This document shows, piece after piece, positions 34,654 through 46,212 of a stretch of 64,000 bases of DNA (the first letter of the stretch is position 1; every line of letters begins with the position of its first letter). The notes below the pieces were generated by a model, which was given only the letters and a program-made list of their open reading frames with translations, did no database searches and had not been told where the DNA came from. The stretch covers positions 7,635,501-7,699,500 of the forward strand of contig CANTUQ010000055.1 of assembly GCA_947683425.1 (NCBI GenBank), in the 5' to 3' direction. The position numbers were made by a program, and so were the translations under genes. Source of the stretch: Excoecaria cochinchinensis (taxonomy: Eukaryota > Streptophyta > Magnoliopsida > Malpighiales > Euphorbiaceae).

Positions 34654-35951
34654 CGAGCGAGTTACCTGGGTTACCTCCTGGGAGAGAGGTTGAGTTGTCC
34701 ATTGAGATTATGCCAGGTACAGCACCTATTTCGAGAGCACCTTATCGGATGGCTCCTGTAGAGTTGAGGGAACTTAAATCTCAGCTACAAGAGTTATTGG
34801 ATAAGGGGTTTATTCAACCTAGCATATCTCCATGGGGAGCTCCAGTGCTGTTTGTCAAGAAGAAAGATGGATCCCTGCGGATGTGTATTGACTACCGCCA
34901 GATTAATAAAGTTACAGTGAAGAATAAGTATCCTTTGCCTAGGATTGAGGATTTATTTGATCAGCTTCGAGGTGCGGGTGTCTTTTCCAAGATAGATCTT
35001 CGATCAGGGTATTACCAGCTTCGAGTTCAGGATGCGGATGTGGTTAAGACTGTATTTCGGACTAGGTATGGCCACTATGAGTTTCTTGTGATGCCGTTTG
35101 GTTTGACAAATGCTCCAGCGGCTTTTATGGATCTGATGAATCATGTGTTTAGGCCATACTTAGATCGATTTGTAGTAGTGTTCATTGATGACATCTTGGT
35201 GTATTCCAAGGATGAGAGTGAGCATGAGGAGCATCTCCGGTTGGTTTTGCAGATGTTGAGAGAGCATCAGTTATTTGCTAAGCTTAGCAAGTGTGATTTC
35301 TGGCTTCGAGAAGTATCATTCTTGGGTCACATTGTTTCAGCTAGAGGTATTCAGGTAGATCCAGCTAAGATTGAGGCGATAGTTGATTGGAAAGCGCCTC
35401 GAAATGTTCAGGAAGTGAGGAGTTTCCTCGGCTTAGCAGGTTACTACCGTCGGTTCGTTAAAGAATTTTCTGTGATTGCTGCTCCTATGACTAGATTATT
35501 GAGGAAAGGAGTCAGATTTGAGTGGTCAGACAGGTGTCAATCTTGTTTTGATCGGTTAAAGCAGTTGCTTATTGAGGCTCCTATCCTTACTCAACCCATT
35601 TCGGGTAAGGAGTTTGTCATTTACAGTGATGCTTCTGGAGTTGGTCTTGGATGTGTGCTGATGCAGGAAGGAAAAGTAGTGGCTTATGCTTCTCGACAGT
35701 TGAAGCCACATGAGAGGAACTATCCGACGCATGATCTTGAGCTGGCAGCTGTGATCTTTGCTTTGAAGATTTGGCGTCACTACCTGTATGGGGAAAAGTG
35801 TAGGATCTTTTCGGACCACAAGAGCTTGAAGTACTTCCTCTCATAGAAAGAGTTGAACATGAGACAGCGGCGTTGGCTTGAGTTATTTAAGGATTACGAT
35901 TGCATTGTGGATTACCATCCTGGTAAGGCCAATGTAGTGGCCGATGCTTTG
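34654..35951 (+). pseudogene. Element B reverse transcriptase and RNase H (3' half of split polyprotein, one stop)
   Basis: This continues B's polyprotein after O1. Counting from Met at 34695, RT has K-I-D-L (D101) and V-F-I-D-D-I-L-V-Y (DD at 165-166). The connection has F-L-G-L-A-G-Y-Y-R-R-F-V. RNase H has Y-S-D-A-S (D312), L-E-L-A-A (E349) and S-D-H-K-S (D374), and ends at V-V-A-D-A-L. All catalytic residues are intact. The single break is TAG at 35844-35846, in the sequence F-L-S-stop-K-E-L, at the same codon as A's TAG at 8036. The enzyme copies element RNA into DNA in the cytoplasmic particle. Confidence 0.93.
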
Positions 35952-37503
35952 AGTTGGAAGTCAGTTTCAGCTTTGTTCTTGAGACGATTCAGATGGAGAT
36001 TTGATTCTGATGGGGCTTTGCTTGCCCAGTTGCGTGTGAGGCCTACCTTGAGACAGAGGATTGTGGATGCTCAGAGAGATGATGTGAGGCTTCAGCAGAT
36101 TGTGCATGAGGTTAGATTGGGTAAGCCATCAGAGTTCTCAGTTCAGGATGAGGTACTTATGTTCAGAGATCGTTTGTGTGTGCCAGAATCTGAGGATTTG
36201 AGGAGACAGCTCATGAGTGAGGCGCATAGTTCAGTTTTTACTATGCATCCGGGCAGTGAGAAGATGTATAGAGACATGAAGCAATTCTATTGGTGGTCCG
36301 GTATGAAGCGTGACATAGTGGATTTTGTTTCCAAGTGCTTGACTTGTCAGCAGGTAAAGGCTGAGCATCAGGTTCCTTCAGGTTTGCTTATGCCTTTATC
36401 CATTCCTGAGTGGAAATGGAATGATATCGCCATGGACTTTGTTTCTGGTTTGCCTTTGACTCAGAGGAAGCATGATTCGGTTTGGGTTATTGTGGATCGG
36501 CTTACGAAATCAGCTCACTTCTTGCCAGTTAGAGTGGATTACTCCATGGACAGATTAGCCAGTATCTATGTGGATGAGATAGTTCGATTGCATGGTGTGC
36601 CTTTGTCCATAGTGTCAGATCGAGATCCGAGGTTTACTTCCAAGTTTTGGAAGGAGTTACAGAGAGCTTTGGGCACTAGGTTGAACTTCAGTACAGCGTT
36701 TCATCCTCAGACCGATGGTCAGTCAGAGCGAGTTATTCAGATTCTGGAGGATATGATGAGAGCTTGTGCTTTGGATTTTCCGGGTAGTTGGGACAGATAT
36801 GTATCATTGATGGAGTTTGCCTACAACAACAGTTTTCAGTCGAGCATCGGTATGGCACCATATGAGGCTTTGTATGGTCGTCAGTGTAGGACTCCGATTT
36901 GTTGGACAGAGCTATCCGAGAGATCTATGATTGGACCAGACTTGGTCAGAGATACTGAAGATAAAATCAGAGTAGTGCAGCGGAATTTGAAGGCAGCCAA
37001 AGATCGACAGAAGTCTTATGCCAATTTGAAGAGGAAAGACGTGCAATTTGAGATCGGGGACAAAGTTTTCCTTAAAGTTTCTCCTTGGAGGAGAGTGCTT
37101 TGATTTGGAAAGAAGGGTAAGCTGAGTCCTCATTTTATTGGACCTTATGAGATTTTGGCTAAGGTAGGACCTGTAGCCTACAGATTGGCGCTACCGATGG
37201 AGTTAGCAAAGTTGCATGATGTGTTTCACGTTTCGATGCTTCGTCGGTACAGATCAGATCCTTCGCATGTTCTGTCAGTTCAGGATATCCAGGTTTAGCC
37301 AGACTTCTCTTATGATGAGGAACCGTGAGCTATTCTAGCCCGAGAGGTGAGGCAGTTGAGGAATAAGCAGATTCCCTTGGTTAAAGTATTGTGGATCCAT
37401 CATGGAGTCGAAGAAGCGACTTGGGAACCAGAGGAGTCGATGAGAGCTCAGTACCCACAGTTGTTAAGTTCAGGTGAGAATTTCGAGGACGAAATTTTTA
37501 TTA
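35952..37503 (+). pseudogene. Element B integrase and chromodomain (three stops)
   Basis: In the frame from Met 35853, the zinc-binding HHCC is H125, H132, C162, C165. The core has A-M-D-F (D195), V-S-D-R-D (D256) and Q-S-E-R (E292), a complete DDE triad. After a TGA at 37101-37103 the same frame continues through the conserved F-I-G-P-Y-E-I-L block. Further stops are TAG 37296-37298 and TGA 37326-37328. It ends in a chromodomain-like block (V-K-V-L-W-I-H-H-G, T-W-E-P-E). This block and the Met primer site identify the Tekay/Del chromovirus lineage. Three of B's four pol stops are single C-to-T changes in CAG or CGA codons, to judge by conservation. Confidence 0.92.
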
Positions 37504-37515
37504 GTAGGGGAGAGT
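37503..37515 (+). promoter_or_regulatory. Polypurine tract of element B
   Basis: AGTAGGGGAGAGT abuts the 3' LTR start at 37516, in the same context as A's tract. It overlaps the end of the pol frame. Confidence 0.85.
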
Positions 37516-40003
37516 TGTCACACCCCATTTGCCCCTTGGTAGAATGAGCCTGTCTGTCTGTCTATCTGTCTGTCTGTATGTGTAAGCATTCGCATGTGTT
37601 CGGCATTTCATAAGGGTATTTTAGTCAAAATGTATGTTTTTGGGTTTATTATTATGTGGGTGCATACATGGCACTAGTATGTTAATTAAATGAGAAATAT
37701 TTGTGTGCATGTGTTCATACCATTGTAGGGTATGCATAAGTTAAGAGGGTTTTAGGTGTGTGTAGTGTAGGTTATTTTAGTGTGAGTGATTAGTTTCACC
37801 AATAGGAAATTGATACATATTTAGGATAAAGAAAAGAAAAAGAAAAGGGAATGAGAGAAAAGGGACTTACAGATTCACGTTCTTTCTTCACTCACTTTCT
37901 TATTCTTCACTTTCTTATTCTTCACTTTCTTTATTTCAAAGTACTGTATTGTTGATTTAAGGTCTTATTGGTGAAATTGATTCTCTCTTTGCACCCTCTC
38001 TAGTAAGTAATTGAATTCTCCCATCTAGTTGTTTCATTTATTTCTTCTTCTTCCTTAGGTTGAGATTTAACTTAGGGTTTGTTTTGTGAATGTTCTTATT
38101 GTGATGTGTTTAGCTGAAGCTCCTCGTGATCCAAAGGGTAAAGAGGTTGCTGGGAGCAGTGGGACTAAGTGTTAGAAGCTTAGAATCCAGGTTTGGGAAT
38201 GTTTGTTGTGAAATTGTGTGATTTTGAATTTACTGTAAAATTCTAGGGTTTATGTTCTTGTGAGTTTGAATGCATATGTTCTTGATTTGATTTGGTTAAT
38301 TAGTTGATGAATTGAGTTGTATAATTGTTGCCTATGTTGTTTGAGATGATTTCTGGAAGGTAAAAACAGGTTTGTATGGTTTTAAATCAAATTGGGTTTG
38401 AATTCTTTGTTCTGAAAATTATGGAAATTCTGGAAAATCGAGGTACAGCAGTAGTTCTCCCTCTGTCGCGTGACTCGCTACGAAGGAAGGCAAGTCACGA
38501 GACGTGACCCTCGGTCACGCCGTGACCTGCCTGCTGAGAAGCCAGTCGCGTGACCAGCTGAAGATCAAGCAGGTCACGTGACGTGATCTTCGGTCACGTC
38601 GTGCGACCTGTGAAGACGATGCGTGATCTGCGAGATCACGCAACGTGATCTGCGGGGGAGTAGCACGTCACGAGACGTGACGTCCAGTCACACCGTGACC
38701 TGCGAGGGTGTTGCGTGATTTGTGAAGATCACGCAACGTGACCGGCGAGAAACAAGCAAGTCACGTCGCGTGACCCTCGGTCACGTCGCGTGACCTGCCT
38801 GTTGGGAAGGCCAGTCACGCCTTGTGACCAGCCAATCTCGCCCGCTCCTCCGTTCAGCTCATTTCTCCGAAATTTCCTAGTTTTTAACTCAGAAATGAAT
38901 TTGGAATTTCTTCTGAATGGATTTTTACTGTCGTATGATGCATGTCTTACTGTTTGATGCTTCGATATGCATGATACCATGATTTTCTGATGAATTATAT
39001 TCCGTACTCTGAAATGTGATTTGAATGTCGCTTAACCTGCTAGAGTCGAGTAAGTGGATAGTTAGGCATGCCTAATAGAGTCTGTTAGCTGCAGCCCATA
39101 GTTCTGTTTGGACCCCGATCAGGTCCCCGTTTGGTTCCTCGCGAACCCTTTTCTGTATTGGATCTTGTTTAAGGTCCCTTTTGAAAATATCTGTGAAAGT
39201 TAAAGTAAGATGGTTTAATCGGTTCGTACCCGTAATGTACTGTCTGTAATCGGCTCGTACCCGGAAAGTACTGTCTGTACACTCGTTATCCACTATCTAG
39301 AGTCAGCAGGTGTTCTTTATTTATTAATTAGAATTGTTCTGATCTGATTAGACTACTATATGGAATTTCTGAATAAGTTAATGATGAAACACATGCTGGA
39401 TTATTCTGTAATGAATATGATTGTGAGCTATTGACTATATGGCCTTTATACGTGAATACGTTTATATGTATTATGCTAACCTTTGCATATTGCCATTCTG
39501 AATGTGACATGGTTAGGCGACCATTGTGAATGGCCGTTCATAATTTATGTGTGTTTCCCCACTAAGCGTTTATCGCTTAGCACGGTGTTTTTATCCGTGC
39601 AGGTGCGGAAGGAGTTTTGCCTTGTGAGAGTCGCCGTCATCAAGCCAACACAGAAGAGTTTTAGTGTAGGGCTATTTTTGTATCAGTGATGATTCTTTTT
39701 GTATAAAACTCTCATGTATCAGTTTTGTATCAGCTTCCGCTTTTGTATCTATATTTTGGGTTATGTAATATTATTTTTGTATCAGCTTGCTGATCAGAAC
39801 ATTATTGTAATAGTTTAATTATAGTAATGCATGATCAGCTTTTGCTTTCTGCATGTAAAGTTTTTAATTATTCTGTATTTTCTAAATGTATGTTATGAAT
39901 GATTGTATGTTATACTTTGTACTTGCTTGGTGGCACCTTTACTCATACGGCCTCTCACTCCTTCTCGGATGGGATCGCCTACGTATGGGAAGGGGGTGTT
40001 ACA
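37516..40003 (+). mobile_element. Element B 3' LTR
   Basis: This 2488-bp LTR is collinear with 16294-18761. It carries the same GC palindrome array (38453-38850, one extra 20-bp unit) and double hairpin (39562-39603). It ends GGGTGTTACA and is followed by the duplication tatat. Substitutions versus the 5' LTR are mostly transitions. The open frames at 38729, 39072, 39328 and 39483 are LTR sequence. Confidence 0.93.
39562..39603 (+). promoter_or_regulatory. Conserved LTR double hairpin, copy in B 3' LTR
   Basis: Identical to the 5' LTR copy: CTAAGCG/CGCTTAG then CACGG/CCGTG, about 440 nt before the LTR end. Confidence 0.7.
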
Positions 40004-41089
40004 TATATTTTGTAAATTAATTAAATATAGTGTTATAAACATGTAATTTAAGGTGTAATCTAACTAATTAAATTATTAAATGAACAAGAAAATAAATTTA
40101 AAGAATTTAATTATGTTGGCCGAATAGGTATTTGAGAGAAATGATGAGATACTTTGATGTTTTAAGCTTGAATTTGATTTATAATTAATGTATAACATGT
40201 AATTGAGATAATTGAGTGATTAAAGGAAAGAAAAATATATTTAGTATGGTGTTTAAGTCTTGGCCGAATAGTATATGTTAAATTTATTTGATGTACTTTG
40301 ATTATTAAACAAGTGTAATGGCATGAAATAAAATTATGATGATAGTTAAGTATGTATTGGCTTAATTGAGATCATTAGAAATAAAATGAAAATAAAATGG
40401 TGTTATAAACTATTACGTATTAAGTGAAAATATTGATATGTACAGAGAAAATAGTGTATTATGTTGTAATTAGTAATAAATGGTTGAAAAAGTGAAATGA
40501 CAGTGATTATAAGTGAAATGGAACTTAATTGAATATAATATGTTATAATAATCTATTATGTACTAAGTAATTATATTGAATTATGTAAAGAAATTAGTGT
40601 ATAATGTGATAATTGTATTAATAAGGCTAAATAAAAGAAATAAAAGTAATTGGGTATGAAATGGAATTTTTATAAGTGCATGACAAGTGATGATTAAATT
40701 AGAAGTGATAATATTTTATATTGCATAATGAATGAATATTATTTTATTGCCCTTAATAATATTCTGGTAGTGAATCTAGTTCAGGATATAATTGGCTAGC
40801 CATAGGGGTTCCACACCGCGGTCCGAGTCATGGCGACTCGCTATCGATATGCCAATGACGGTCTATCTCAGTGTAGTGTTTAGTGTATACAGTGATCAGC
40901 GTAGTGCAGTGCTAGTGTTGAATGGTTCCTATGGGTTCATTGTATAGTGTAGTGGATCTGTGGGATCCACGTCCCACATATCCAGTTCGTAGATTTCTAC
41001 CGAGTGTATACTAGGGTTATTACAGTAAAATGCATTTAAATTGATTGAAATAGTGATAAATGAGAAAATAAATGAAAATGGGACTAAAT

Positions 41090-42270
41090 TAAAAGAAACA
41101 TAAAGTTTAGGGGCAAAACGGTAATCTTACACTCAAGAGTGAAAATAAGTGATAATTAAGTGAAAAGTGTAAATAAAATGATAATAGTGTAATGAATTTA
41201 AAGTTTAGGGATTAAAATATAATTTGGCATAAAAGTGAAAATTTAGGGACCAAAATGTAATTTTGTAAGTTAAATAATGATTTAAATGAAAGATAAGTAT
41301 AAATAAGGATATTTTAGTAAATAAGGTAAAATCGGGGACATAATTGTAATTTTTGTAAAAAGTTGAGGACGTAAATGTAATTTTACAAATGAATAGCTAA
41401 TTAAAGGATTTAAGTGTAATTATTAACTAATGTAACCATTTAAGTAGATAAATGATTTAAATGAGTGGTTTGAGGACTAAGTTAAAAGGAAAGGAAAGAA
41501 AAGTGTAGGGGTAAGACGGTAATTTAGTGCGTAATTGAGATATTAAATGTACTAAAGAAGAAAAGTGTAATTGAATGATTAATGATGTAATTTGATTACG
41601 TGCTAGGGACTAAAATGAAAATTGGCATAAAAATGTGATCAAAAGAACTAAAATGTAAATTTGTATGTTAATAATAAATTAAAAGTGAAATTAAGAATAA
41701 CTAGTGGCATAATTGTAATTATAGTGAAATTGAATGGTAAAATTGAAATTTAAGAAAAATATAAGGATTAGATTGTAAATTGGTTTAAAGACAATAGTGT
41801 AAGGATTAAATGGCAATTTGTAGGCCAAATGATAAATAAATGTAAAAATAAGATTATTTAGTGGCATTTTTTTGTAAATATGAGACAATTAAGGGTAAAA
41901 TCGTAAATTAATAACAGTTTAGGGACCTAATTGTAAATTTACAATAGTAAGGTCAATTAAGGGATTAAAGTGGAATTAATCATTAAAATAAATATTAAAT
42001 GCATAGTTGATATTTAAGGAATAAATAATCAATGAAAATGGAATATTATGGTATAAATAATTATTAAGTGAATAATGGTTTTAATTGATTTAATATATAT
42101 ATAATTGGGTATGTGTGTGATTTAATTAAGTTTATATAGTGACATAATTGTAATTAAGAAATAATGAAGGGCAAAAATGTGAAATAGTGGCATTATTGTG
42201 AACAAGTGAAAAATGAGGGATTTAAGGGTAATAGTGCTAATATGAGGACCTAATCGTACATTAATAAGTG
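41090..42270. repeat. Degenerate GGGACTAAAATGTAATTT phrases in LTR C
   Basis: At least 14 variants, such as GGGACCAAAATGTAATTTTG, GGGACATAATTGTAATTTTT, AGGGACCTAATTGTAAATTT and GTGGCATAATTGTAATTA, occur every ~45-90 bp in the same orientation. The spacers are not conserved. This looks like an ancient tandem array or repeated constrained motif. Confidence 0.7.
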
Positions 42271-42952
42271 GATGAACTATTAAATGAAATTATCATAACA
42301 TTAATTCGGATATATTATTGTAAGTTAAGAAATGAAAATAGAAATCAATAAATCTAACTAATAAGAATAATATTGATAATTATAATAAAGTGACATAGAA
42401 GGGTAAATTAGTAAGTATGAAGAATGTGAAGTACTTCAGTGAATTTAAACTATAGTGTATGGATATTGAGTGGAATTAAAAAGGGCTAATGAGACTAATT
42501 GTATAGTCTGCCAAATAAAATATAACAAAAGTATTTAAATAATAATAGTGGGAAAAATATATGTAAAGATAATAGTAAAATATAGTAGTGTAATTGTCAA
42601 TGCCATAATTTAAAATTGATATCATTGTGAATGTGTAGGGAATTGCTAGTGTGAATAGTAAGATTGATAATAATGTCATTAATGATAGTAATAGTTTTGA
42701 TCGAGAAAAGTAAAAGAGTAATGATAGGAATAATAAGTGTCTAGATAAGTCAGTAATTTGTATTCTAGCGTTAATAATTCAGGAATATATTTCGAAGTAT
42801 GGTTAATTGAAATTAAGTAAACTATATAAGATTTTGACAAGTGAAAAATATTAGTGTAACTGTAAAATGCAAGAGAGTTAGTGTAATTAAAGGAAAAGTG
42901 AAGGAATCGTCAAGGACATAAAGTAAAAATGTTAAACTGGTACTACCAAGAG

Positions 42953-43382
42953 TAGGGGTGTGCAAATGGTCGGTTCGGTTCGATTTTAGACCGAACCGAA
43001 CAAACTGAAAATCGAATTTGATGAATTTTAAGAACCGAACTGCGGACCGAAATTTTTAGAACCGAAACCGAAATACTTTTGGTCTGTTCGGTTCGGTCCA
43101 ATCGGTTCTTCACAAATATAGATTTGTTTTTTAATTTTTAACTTATATGTATCCATAAATTAAATTAAATTATATTTAATAAAATAAAACCATTTAAAAT
43201 AACTAAAAAATATATATATAAATTTTTCATATTATTTTCCTAATAAATTAGCAAAATTACACTAAAAAAATACATTAAAAATAAATACAACATAAGTTCT
43301 TATTAATAATATATTTAATGTACTTCAATTAAAAAAAAATTTATGTAAATAAATATAACTATAATGTATATTTAGATTTAGG

Positions 43383-43415
<33 letters not shown>

Positions 43416-43593
43416 CAAAATTGTGAGTTTGAAAACTTTGGTAGGTTCGGTTCTTTCGGTTTTACAATTTTAAGAACCGAACCGAACCAAAATAACCGAA
43501 GTTTAATTTCGGTTTAGAACCGAACGAACCGGAAACCGAAGAAATCGAACCAATTAGACCAAAATCCATTCGGTTCGATTTTGCATAGCCCTA
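42953..43593. mobile_element. hAT-type MITE
   Basis: This 641-bp element has terminal inverted repeats (TAGGGGTGTGCAAA at left, TTTGCATAGCCCTA at right). It is flanked by a perfect 8-bp duplication, accaagag (42945-42952 and 43594-43601). Subterminal GGTTCGGTTCG/CGAACCGAACC repeats are inverted at both ends, and the core is AT-rich with an (AT)n run near 43390. There is no transposase. The 8-bp duplication and TAGGGNTG ends are typical of hAT MITEs. Confidence 0.92.
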
Positions 43594-43945
43594 ACCAAGA
43601 GTTACATTAACGACTGTTCTAATAAGTGACTAAATGACTAATGATGTGCCCAAGTATAGATTTCGAAAATAGACAGTGATAATAAGGATTGTTAATGTAA
43701 TTGATTGTTAATTAATAGACCGAACGTAGTGTTAGAATTGTCAGGATTAATAGTATATATAATGATGACACTGATAATAGAATTGAAAATGTTAAAGGAT
43801 AGTTACAGAAAAAGAAACAAATGATGTAATAAAGATAAATGACCAAAGTAAAGAATTAATACTCATATAGGTGGATTAAGGAAATACATTTATGTGTACA
43901 TGCATGTAGTTAAAGAAATGGAAAATTTAGGATATGTATCCACCA

Positions 43946-43992
43946 CTGGGCACTTTTAATGCTCAGCGTGTAAAGTGTTACTGCGCGCAGGT
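43946..43992 (+). promoter_or_regulatory. Conserved LTR double hairpin, copy in C
   Basis: Stem 1 is CTGGGCA/TGCTCAG with one G-T pair. Stem 2 is CGTG/CGCG with a T-G pair, then CAGG after two bases. Sequence differs from the B copy at paired positions but pairing is kept. Confidence 0.6.
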
Positions 43993-44282
43993 TATAGTAG
44001 ATTTTGATGTGGCCGAAGATTTAGCAATGATCGAAGGAAGTTTCGACAGCAAGGATAAAAAGGACTGGCATGGCATGTATACGGTCGCAGTAGGTGAAGG
44101 CGAAAATGCATGGTATAAGTATATTAATTTGTGTGTTAGTGTAACTGTTACGTTATACTATATGTATGATTGTGATTGTTTAAAAAAAAAAATTCCCTGA
44201 TTGTTAAGTGCATTTGTAGTGCATGTCAGTGTTGTGCCGTGACATCCGATTTTCGTACTATTTACGGGTATAGGGTGTTACA

Positions 44283-44303
44283 GGATGGGAATGGGGTGTT
44301 ACA
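44283..44303 (+). mobile_element. Last 21 bp of element A's 3' LTR
   Basis: GATGGGAATGGGGTGTTACA (44284-44303) equals the 3' terminus of A's 5' LTR (4990-5009). It is followed by A's duplication attta. The first five bases, ggatg, would be C's target duplication. Confidence 0.85.
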
Positions 44304-44308
44304 ATTTA

Positions 44309-44689
44309 TCTGTAGTAGATTATTGTATGTTTATATCCCCACTGAGCCTTAGCTCAGCACGGGTATTTACCTCCCGTGTAGGTTTATATCTTGGAGCCGA
44401 GTTTTGTAAAGAACATCTGCTGGCCACTAGGAGGAGTTGTGATCTTCTAATTAGGTTAATCTTTTTTAATGTAATGTTAATGTTCCAATTTTTGTATAAC
44501 AAGAATATGTAATTGTAACTTGTAATTTTTTATTTGTAGAGATGTAAACCTTAATTAGCTAATATTAACGGTAATTTTTGGATAAGTAATGTCTTAATGA
44601 CTTTATTCCGTATAGCATGTATGTCTATATTTCTATTAGTTTGTCACGTAGCGCTCCTTTGTCCTCCCAAGGGACTTTGGGGCATTACA
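44309..44689 (+). mobile_element. Element Z 3' LTR, right part
   Basis: This completes the LTR broken at 2198. It includes the double hairpin at 44342-44382 and ends GGGGCATTACA at 44689. The next bases (tatat...) belong to the gypsy LTR that Z entered and may include Z's target duplication. The left end of Z is outside the window. Confidence 0.75.
44342..44382 (+). promoter_or_regulatory. Conserved LTR double hairpin, copy in Z
   Basis: Stem 1 is CTGAGC/GCTCAG with a 4-nt loop. Stem 2 is CACGGG/CCCGTG, then TAGG. Compared with B, the third pair of stem 1 changed from A-T to G-C. Confidence 0.7.
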
Positions 44690-46212
44690 TATATCATAGA
44701 ACAAAAGCTCAGGAAGATGATTATCTGAATCATGTCATCATAATTCAATCAATTAAAGGCCAGATATCTGATCATGTTCCTAAATTATAGATTCCTCAAA
44801 CTATATTCATAATTAGATTAATAACTGATCCATATTGCTTGGAATTTCATACTTAATAACAAAATGTCAAGACAAATATCATTTATTATGGTTAAATAAT
44901 CATTATATTTAACCTAGTTACATTTGAAAGCCATTTGATAGCAAAATTTACAAATAAAGTATGGAAAATAGGGGTCACACAGTGGTAAGGAAAACTTGCC
45001 CGCCATTTGAAATACTGGAATTTGGGCCTTGACGAACAGAATGCTTTACAATGTGATAAGAACATTCCCGACCGCCATGCAAGATGCCACACGGTGGGCA
45101 GAAGATCCTGACCACTGTGTGGAGTACCAACATTCAGATATTAGCAGACAGAATGCTTTTACACTACTGTATAGAATTCCTGACCGCCGTGTGGGTCGAC
45201 AGACTGTTGAAATTTTTCAAGTCTAGCACGATCACATGGCGATAAGAGTCTTTTGACCGTCGTGTGATTCAAGAAACTTCTACAATTTGCACTGAAACAC
45301 AGCTGTGTTTCCACTAGCACAGTTGTGCTTTTCTGAAAACACAGCGTCGCTCTGTTATACAAATTTCCAACCCAAAAATCCATTCAAATCATCAAATCAC
45401 TCTTCAAACTATTCCAAAACCATATTTCTCACTTATTTAGCTCCAGAAAATTTTAATCATAACTTTTTTAGGTCAATTTACACAAATCAAAATCATACTT
45501 AATCATTAATCAAAAGAATGAATTCCTAATTCAAAACACTATAAAAATCACCTCAAATTTCATTACCAAATACACAAACTATATCAATTCATTCAATAAA
45601 CAAAACTCACTTCAGAAAGACTTAAAAACCCCTTTCAATTCTTTAGTCAACAACCAATTCTCATCAACTAAAGCATACTTATATTTTCATTCCAAATTCA
45701 CCTAAAGAGATACGAAAAGGAAGAAGAAGAAAGAGAAGGTAGCTTACCAATTCCAAGAAATTCACAAACACAAGCTCATTTTTCATTTAAATCTTTACTT
45801 GATCAACCAAGTAGAAAAGAGAAAACAAGAACGGGGAGAGGAAGAAGAGAGCAAATCGTGATCCCTCTCTCCTCAATCGACCTTCCCGTTAAATGCTCCA
45901 CCTAATTTCACTATTCGGTGCCAAATGTTGATTGGTCACCATAACAAATTACCAATTAATCCTTCATTTCCTTTCTTTTCTTACATCTATCTTATAATTA
46001 AGTTAGACTTATAAATTGACCCACCAAATTAATCCTTTTAATGCCATACAAGCCTTAATTCACAAATTCTTAACTATCGCACTAACTGAAACTTTTGTAA
46101 TAATACCAATTACGTCCTCTTTAATCCATTCACTTCCAACCATGCACATTTAGCAGTTTAATTCTTCCAAAACATGTCAAAATATGACTAGGGGGTATTT
46201 TGGGTCATTATA
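44690..46212 (-). mobile_element. Gypsy LTR (minus strand), truncated by element Z
   Basis: Read on the minus strand it starts TATAATGACCCAAAATACCC (a decayed TG start) directly after an RT fragment. It runs 1.5 kb without coding potential until cut by Z. A GC-richer segment with repeated CGACCGCC/CACACGGT words lies at 44975-45360. Because RT joins the LTR start directly, either the rest of pol was deleted or this is a separate element inserted into RT; the window does not decide. I did not find the double hairpin here. Confidence 0.6.

Larger units (their letters stand above)
40004..44282 (+). mobile_element. LTR C, right part (very long gypsy LTR)
   Basis: From B's duplication to a terminal GGGTGTTACA at 44282, this reads as one long AT-rich LTR. 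It has a Tekay-like stretch with GC content at 40780-40990, and a field of repeated GGGACTAAAATGTAATTT-like phrases (41090-42260). It also has a hAT MITE (42953-43593) and the double hairpin (43946-43992), about 340 nt from the end as in other families. With the left remnant it is about 4.4 kb, or 3.8 kb without the MITE. Its start is missing. The 88-codon frame at 43934-44200 overlaps the hairpin and is not convincing. Whether C is a solo LTR or a truncated element cannot be decided here. Confidence 0.65.

Noticed and set aside
43934..44200. 88-codon frame near the end of LTR C
   Set aside because: It overlaps the conserved hairpin and LTR terminus; no family resemblance.
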